From assembly GCA_947456245.1 (NCBI GenBank), contig CANGPS010000005.1, forward strand, positions 1-64,000: DNA of 64,000 bases, in the 5' to 3' direction. Under the pieces are notes generated by a model. That model was not told the DNA's origin, made no database searches, and worked only from the letters and a program-made list of their open reading frames with translations. Made by a program: the position numbers and the translations under genes. Shown here piece by piece: positions 60,127 to 64,000 of the stretch (position 1 is the first letter of the stretch; the number at the start of each line of letters is the position of its first letter). This DNA is from Acidimicrobiaceae bacterium. Its GTDB lineage: Bacteria; Actinomycetota; Acidimicrobiia; Acidimicrobiales; RAAP-2.

Positions 60127-60758
60127 CGCTTTCCTCCCGTCGCAGCGTCCACCATCGTCAGCACCAGATCCACCACTTCGTCCACTGGCATCTCCGTCGT
60201 GTCGACGACGGTGGCGCCGGGAGCCGTGGTGAGTGGCGAGACCGCCCGTGTCGAGTCCATTCGGTCCCGCCTCTCGACGCTGGCCTGACCCTCCTCCGAG
60301 CGCCGGCGTGCGCGCTCCTCGACGTTCGCCGTCAGGAAGAGCTTGACGGGCGCGTCAGGGAACACCACCGAACCGATGTCACGCCCCTCGACGATGCCGC
60401 CGGCGTGCTCGTCCGCCCACCGACGCTGCCAAGCCACCAGCGCCGACCTGACCTCGGGGTTTGCCGCCACGACAGACACCGCCGCGTTGACCTCCTCAGA
60501 GCGGATCTCTTCGGTGACGTCGATGTCGTCGATCATCACCCGGTCGGAAATCTCGAGGCGGGCACTGGAGGCGAGTGACGCCACAGCGGCGAGGTCGTCG
60601 AGCGCGACACCCCGCCGGATGGCGAGGGCAGCGACAGCCCGGTAGCTCGCTCCGGTGTCGAGCGTCCTGAGTCCGAGCCGCCCCGCCAGCGCTCGGCCGA
60701 GCGTCGACTTCCCAGAGCCGGCAGGCCCATCGATGGCGATCACGAGGTGGTCAGTCAC
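60123..60758 (-). CDS. cmk: Cytidylate kinase
   Basis: A 211-residue (d)CMP kinase. Walker A is IDGPAGSGKST near the start; the CMP-binding region shows DTGASYRAVA and the LID region VVEGRDIGSVVFPDA with RRRSEEGQ later. GTG 60758 overlaps the aroA stop by eight bases, so it is translated with aroA. The frame is open farther up inside aroA, without support. Confidence 0.95.
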   Translation of the reverse strand: MTDHLVIAIDGPAGSGKSTLGRALAGRLGLRTLDTGASYRAVAALAIRRGVALDDLAAVASLASSARLEISDRVMIDDIDVTEEIRSEEVNAAVSVVAANPEVRSALVAWQRRWADEHAGGIVEGRDIGSVVFPDAPVKLFLTANVEERARRRSEEGQASVERRDRMDSTRAVSPLTTAPGATVVDTTEMPVDEVVDLVLTMVDAATGGKR

Positions 60759-62031
60759 GGAGGCCCTCCAAGACGTCCAGGAAGCCAGGGAAGCTGCTGT
60801 CGACGGTGTCGAAGCCGGTGATGGCCGCTCCTGCACCGACGGTCCCGGCGATCGCGGTGGACATCGCCATGCGGTGGTCCTCGCCAGCGTCGATCGTTGG
60901 CGTGGCGAAGCGGGAGGGCGTTCCGAGGCCCACGACCACGATGTCGTCGCCCTCGGCCGTGGCGGACGCACCGAGGGCGTTGATCAGAGCGATGGTCCCG
61001 GCGAAGCGGTCGGACTCCTTGATGCGAAGCTCGGCCACGTCTTCGAATCTCGTGGTTCCCTCAGCGGCAGCGGCGGCCACCGCCAAGATGGGCACCTCGT
61101 CGAGCGACGGGATCTCCCGGGCGTCGACCACCGTCCCCGTGAGCTCAGAGGAACGGGCCGTCACCGTCAGCACGCCGCCGTCTTGCCGTCGCGCGATGTC
61201 CGCACCCATGCGTTCGAGCACCCCGAGGAACCCGATCCGGGTGGCGTCCGGGTACAGGTTCGCCACGCTTACCTGCGAGGTTCGAGCCAGCAGCCCGGCA
61301 ACCACGAAGAACGCAGCCTGTGACGGGTCGCTCGCCACGAGCCACCGTCGTGCCTCGAGTTCCGACGGGGTGACGGAGATGGTGCGACCGTCCGGGCTGT
61401 CGCTGATCACGATGGACCCACCCGCCTCGAGGATCATCTCCTCGGTGTGCGGCCGGGTCCGGACCGACTCGTGCACCGTCGTCGGTCCCTGGGCGCCGAG
61501 CGCAGCGAGGAGCACCGCCGACTTGACCTGTGCGCTCGGGACCGGGACCGAGTAGTTGATCCCGTGCAGCACACCCCCTTCGATCCGCAGAGGTGCCGTG
61601 CACCGCTCTCCGGCGCCCGCGATCGAGGCCCCCATCAACCCGAGGGGGCCGGCGACGCGATCCATGGGCCTCTTCGACAGCGAGGCGTCCCCGACCAGCC
61701 GATGCAGCCCCGGGATGCCGGAGAGCACGCCCATGGCGAGGCGGAACCCAGTCCCAGAGTTCCCGAAGTCGAGCGGCTCGGTTGCGGCTCGCAGCCGCCC
61801 ACGGCCTCCCTCGACCACCACCAACGACCCCTCTGACGTCACGCTCGCACCGAGCTGGCGTGCGATGCGGGCCGTCCGGGCGACATCGTCCCCCGATGAG
61901 AGCCCCTCGATCACCGATCGACCGCTGGCGAGTGCGCTCAGGAGCAGTGCCCGATGGGAGATCGACTTGTCGCCTGGGACCCTGGCGATCCCAGAGAGCG
62001 CCTCGGCCCTGGTGATCGTGACGGTGCTCAC
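60751..62031 (-). CDS. aroA: 3-phosphoshikimate 1-carboxyvinyltransferase (EPSP synthase)
   Basis: A 426-residue enzyme of the shikimate pathway. The N-terminal GDKSISHRALLLSALASG motif and the second-domain LGNSGTGFRLAMGVLSGIPG stretch are present, as are RIKESDR and DHRMAMSTAIAG at the end. Start GTG 62031 overlaps the tyrA stop by four bases (GTGA). Member of rluB-aroH-tyrA-aroA-cmk-plsC. Confidence 0.95.
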   Translation of the reverse strand: MSTVTITRAEALSGIARVPGDKSISHRALLLSALASGRSVIEGLSSGDDVARTARIARQLGASVTSEGSLVVVEGGRGRLRAATEPLDFGNSGTGFRLAMGVLSGIPGLHRLVGDASLSKRPMDRVAGPLGLMGASIAGAGERCTAPLRIEGGVLHGINYSVPVPSAQVKSAVLLAALGAQGPTTVHESVRTRPHTEEMILEAGGSIVISDSPDGRTISVTPSELEARRWLVASDPSQAAFFVVAGLLARTSQVSVANLYPDATRIGFLGVLERMGADIARRQDGGVLTVTARSSELTGTVVDAREIPSLDEVPILAVAAAAAEGTTRFEDVAELRIKESDRFAGTIALINALGASATAEGDDIVVVGLGTPSRFATPTIDAGEDHRMAMSTAIAGTVGAGAAITGFDTVDSSFPGFLDVLEGLRD

Positions 62032-63125
62032 AGCTCCACGACCGAGCACATGAAGTCGAGGTTGCGCAGTGCGCCGGCGTAGCGCTCCGCCTCGTCGCGC
62101 GCGACCACGACGATCAGGACCCCTCGTCCGCCCTCGACGCTGTGGGCGATCTCGACGTCCACGACGCTCAGGCCGAGCTCGCTGGCCGTGGCCGTCACCT
62201 GGGCGAGGACACCTGCTCGGTCGGGCACCGGGATCCTGACCTCGGCGAGCCGCTCAGGGTCCACCGACCGTCCCGGAAGGGCCCGGCGAGCCCTCGAGGC
62301 GGTCGTGAGGGCTGCGTGCAGCGCCTGGCGATCACCATCAGCGATGGCCTGGCGTAGGCCATCGATTTGGACCGCAAGGGCGTCGAGCCCCTCGAGGATG
62401 GCGGTCGAGTTCTCCACGCAGACATCAGGCCAGATCGCCGGGTCTCCGGCTGCGACGCGGGTCATGTCCCTGAAGCCACCGGCCGCCAGCAGGAGCAGGG
62501 CGGCATCGCTCTCTGCAACCGCTGCAGCCTCGTTCATGAGGGCCGAGGCGACCAGGTGGGGGACGTGGCTCACGTGGGCGACGAGTCGGTCATGATCCGT
62601 GGCGCTGAGAGCCACACCCTGTGCACCGAGGCTCCGCACGATCGAGAGCAGGCGACCGTAGGTGTCGGCCGGGGTGTCCTCCCCGGGGGTCAGGACCCAG
62701 GTGGCGCCCACGAAGAGGTCACTGCGGGCTCCGGCCACCCCGAGCTGCTCGGAGCCTGCCATCGGGTGCCCACCGACGAATCGGGGGTCGTCGATCGCCT
62801 CAACGATCGGAGCCTTCACGCCGGCCACATCGGTCACGATGAGGTTGGGGTCCTGGTTGGCGGCCAACACCGAGCGTGCGATGTCCGCGACCTTCGCACT
62901 CGGCGTGCAGACCACGACGAGATCCGCCGGGGCGTCTCGCCCCACGGCATCCACCGCCCCGCGCTCGAGTGCCGCCGCCTCGACCTCGTGGTCGGCGTCG
63001 CTCCCCGTCACGTGCCACCCAGCCGCCCGGAGCGCCATGGCGACCGAGCCGCCGATGAGGCCCGTGCCGATCACCTGGGCTCGACCCTGGGAGGTCACGT
63101 CGGCACCCTCAGCGCGGGAGGTCAT
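62028..63125 (-). CDS. tyrA: Prephenate dehydrogenase
   Basis: A 365-residue NAD-dependent dehydrogenase making 4-hydroxyphenylpyruvate for tyrosine. NAD motif VIGTGLIGGSVAMALRAAG, then GGHPMAGSEQLGVAGA and HVSHVPHLVASAL, followed by a C-terminal ACT-like regulatory domain (VRIPVPDRAGVLAQVTATA), which suggests feedback control by an aromatic amino acid. ATG 63125 is within aroH; a GTG at 63098 after the aroH stop is an equal candidate. Confidence 0.9.
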   Translation of the reverse strand: MTSRAEGADVTSQGRAQVIGTGLIGGSVAMALRAAGWHVTGSDADHEVEAAALERGAVDAVGRDAPADLVVVCTPSAKVADIARSVLAANQDPNLIVTDVAGVKAPIVEAIDDPRFVGGHPMAGSEQLGVAGARSDLFVGATWVLTPGEDTPADTYGRLLSIVRSLGAQGVALSATDHDRLVAHVSHVPHLVASALMNEAAAVAESDAALLLLAAGGFRDMTRVAAGDPAIWPDVCVENSTAILEGLDALAVQIDGLRQAIADGDRQALHAALTTASRARRALPGRSVDPERLAEVRIPVPDRAGVLAQVTATASELGLSVVDVEIAHSVEGGRGVLIVVVARDEAERYAGALRNLDFMCSVVEL

Positions 63126-63480
63126 CGCGAAGGCCCTTCGCTCCACGCAGGTACACGTGGTGGAGGTCGCTGCGCTCGTGCGTCGTGTGGACGTGCAGCA
63201 GCACCCGGATGCAGCGCTCCATGGATCCGGGTACCGGGATCTCCTGGGCGCAGATCAACGGAACATCGCCGAATCCTGCATGGCGAGCGGCCGTGGCGGG
63301 AAAGGTCGACACCAGATCCGCGGTGGCGGTGAACAGGATGCTGATGCAGTCCTCAGGGGTGAGGTCGTTGCGCTCGAGCAGCTCAGAGAGGAGCTCGAGC
63401 ACTGCCTCGTCGATCAGTGCTGGCTCGTCGGCCTCGACGGTGGTCGCACCTCGGATCCCCCACACCAGTCCCGTCGCCAT
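63109..63480 (-). CDS. aroH: Chorismate mutase AroH type
   Basis: A 123-residue AroH-class chorismate mutase (trimeric, not the AroQ helical fold). The sequence follows the family: VWGIRGATTVEADEP, then ISILFTATADLVSTFPATAAR with the catalytic Arg, and CIRVLLHVHT near the end. It makes prephenate for the TyrA encoded next. It begins 12 bases after the rluB stop. Confidence 0.9.
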   Translation of the reverse strand: MATGLVWGIRGATTVEADEPALIDEAVLELLSELLERNDLTPEDCISILFTATADLVSTFPATAARHAGFGDVPLICAQEIPVPGSMERCIRVLLHVHTTHERSDLHHVYLRGAKGLRDDLPR

Positions 63481-63492
63481 AGGGCCTTGAGC

Positions 63493-64000
63493 CTACTTCG
63501 GCGCAGCGGTGGCATCGGGGGCCACCGAGGCAGCCGAGGCGAGGCGAGCCACCTCCTTGATGGTCAGGCTCCGCCACTGGCCTGGCTTGAGGGTGGCGTC
63601 TCCGACGCCTCCGATCCGTGTGCGGACCAACCGCTCCACCGGATGCCCGATCGACTCGCACATCCTTCGGATCTGACGGTTTCGGCCCTCGTGGATCGTG
63701 ATGCGGAGCACCCCGTCGGTCACCCGGGACACCTTCGCCGGTGCGGTCAGCCCGTCGTCGAGCTTGACCCCCTCCCTGAGGGAGCGCACGGAGGCCGGGG
63801 TCGGATCCCCGCGCACCTGGGCGAGGTACTCCTTCTCGACTCCCTTCGACGGGTGCATCAGGTCGTGGGCGAATGCACCGTCGTTGGTGAGGATCAGCAG
63901 GCCCTCGGTCATCAGGTCGAGTCGTCCGACCGGGAAGACTCTCGGGAAGTCGGGCACGAGGTCGAGCACGGTGGTGCGACCCTCCGGGTCTGCTGCGGTG
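63493..64000 (-). CDS. Pseudouridine synthase RluB/RsuA family (5' end outside the window)
   Basis: The C-terminal part of an RsuA/RluB-type enzyme that makes pseudouridine in rRNA. The catalytic Asp is in GRLDLMTEGLLILTNDG; RITIHEGRNRQIRRMCES and VERLVRTRIG follow. The frame runs off the right edge (TAADPEGRTTVLDLVPD is still coding), so the S4 domain and start are missing. First gene seen of the aroH-tyrA-aroA-cmk-plsC operon. Confidence 0.85.
   Translation of the reverse strand, partial: TAADPEGRTTVLDLVPDFPRVFPVGRLDLMTEGLLILTNDGAFAHDLMHPSKGVEKEYLAQVRGDPTPASVRSLREGVKLDDGLTAPAKVSRVTDGVLRITIHEGRNRQIRRMCESIGHPVERLVRTRIGGVGDATLKPGQWRSLTIKEVARLASAASVAPDATAAPK

Overview
The window is a dense, GC-rich chromosomal segment of an actinobacterium. 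Evidence for that: a complete Pup-proteasome locus (mpa, dop, pup, prcB, prcA, pafA), a fused FbiC for coenzyme F420 plus an F420-type luciferase-like oxidoreductase, a DUF4193 protein, HelY, and a gene order (helY-tatC-tatAB-...-pafA-prcA-prcB-pup-dop-mpa-...-trmI) that follows the Mycobacterium Rv2092c-Rv2118c order. The missing pafBC, Pup ending in Glu, and several lineage-specific proteins suggest a deep branch such as Acidimicrobiia; that placement is inference. I see no phage, insertion sequence, CRISPR array or rRNA.

Layout. 0-6.7 kb is an envelope-rich stretch: a 49-residue membrane protein, a crotonase, a SCO1-like copper lipoprotein next to a secreted peptidylglycine-monooxygenase-like copper protein, a lipoprotein, and three single-pass membrane proteins with the same Arg-rich/TM/Thr-linker design. 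6.8-15.8 kb holds an MFS exporter, a quinone-oxidoreductase-like protein, an SDR, inorganic pyrophosphatase, an HtrA-type protease, an RG-repeat protein, and DUF4193. 16-30 kb is the thyX-helY-tat-lepB-proteasome-trmI block on the minus strand, interrupted by one plus-strand ferredoxin. 30-47 kb holds a thioesterase, transketolase, fbiC with a LOG-like gene, an acyl-CoA ligase, an NlpC/P60 peptidase, glutamate synthase gltBD, thiO-thiS and a hemolysin-III protein. 47.5-56.9 kb holds tRNA-Pro(GGG), an LLM oxidoreductase, a beta-lactamase-like hydrolase, a GH5-type lipoprotein, glnK-amtB, a gamma-carbonic-anhydrase-like protein, der and a DUF512 protein. 57-64 kb holds ispH, an HD protein, a GT2 enzyme and the operon rluB-aroH-tyrA-aroA-cmk-plsC.

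Working together: glnK-amtB and gltBD serve ammonium uptake and assimilation. mpa/prcAB/pup/dop/pafA form a full pupylation-degradation cycle, with the Tat translocase and signal peptidase I encoded beside it. fbiC supplies the F420 precursor that the LLM enzyme probably uses.

Two patterns stand out. Many genes carry a TANNNT hexamer exactly 6-7 bases before the start codon, which predicts widespread leaderless transcription. The other is a set of less ordinary proteins: the copper monooxygenase pair, a tandem ThyX with its signature split between the two halves, the RG-repeat protein, and a 10-codon leader ORF coupled to thiO. I do not see one multi-gene system that I can claim is entirely new.
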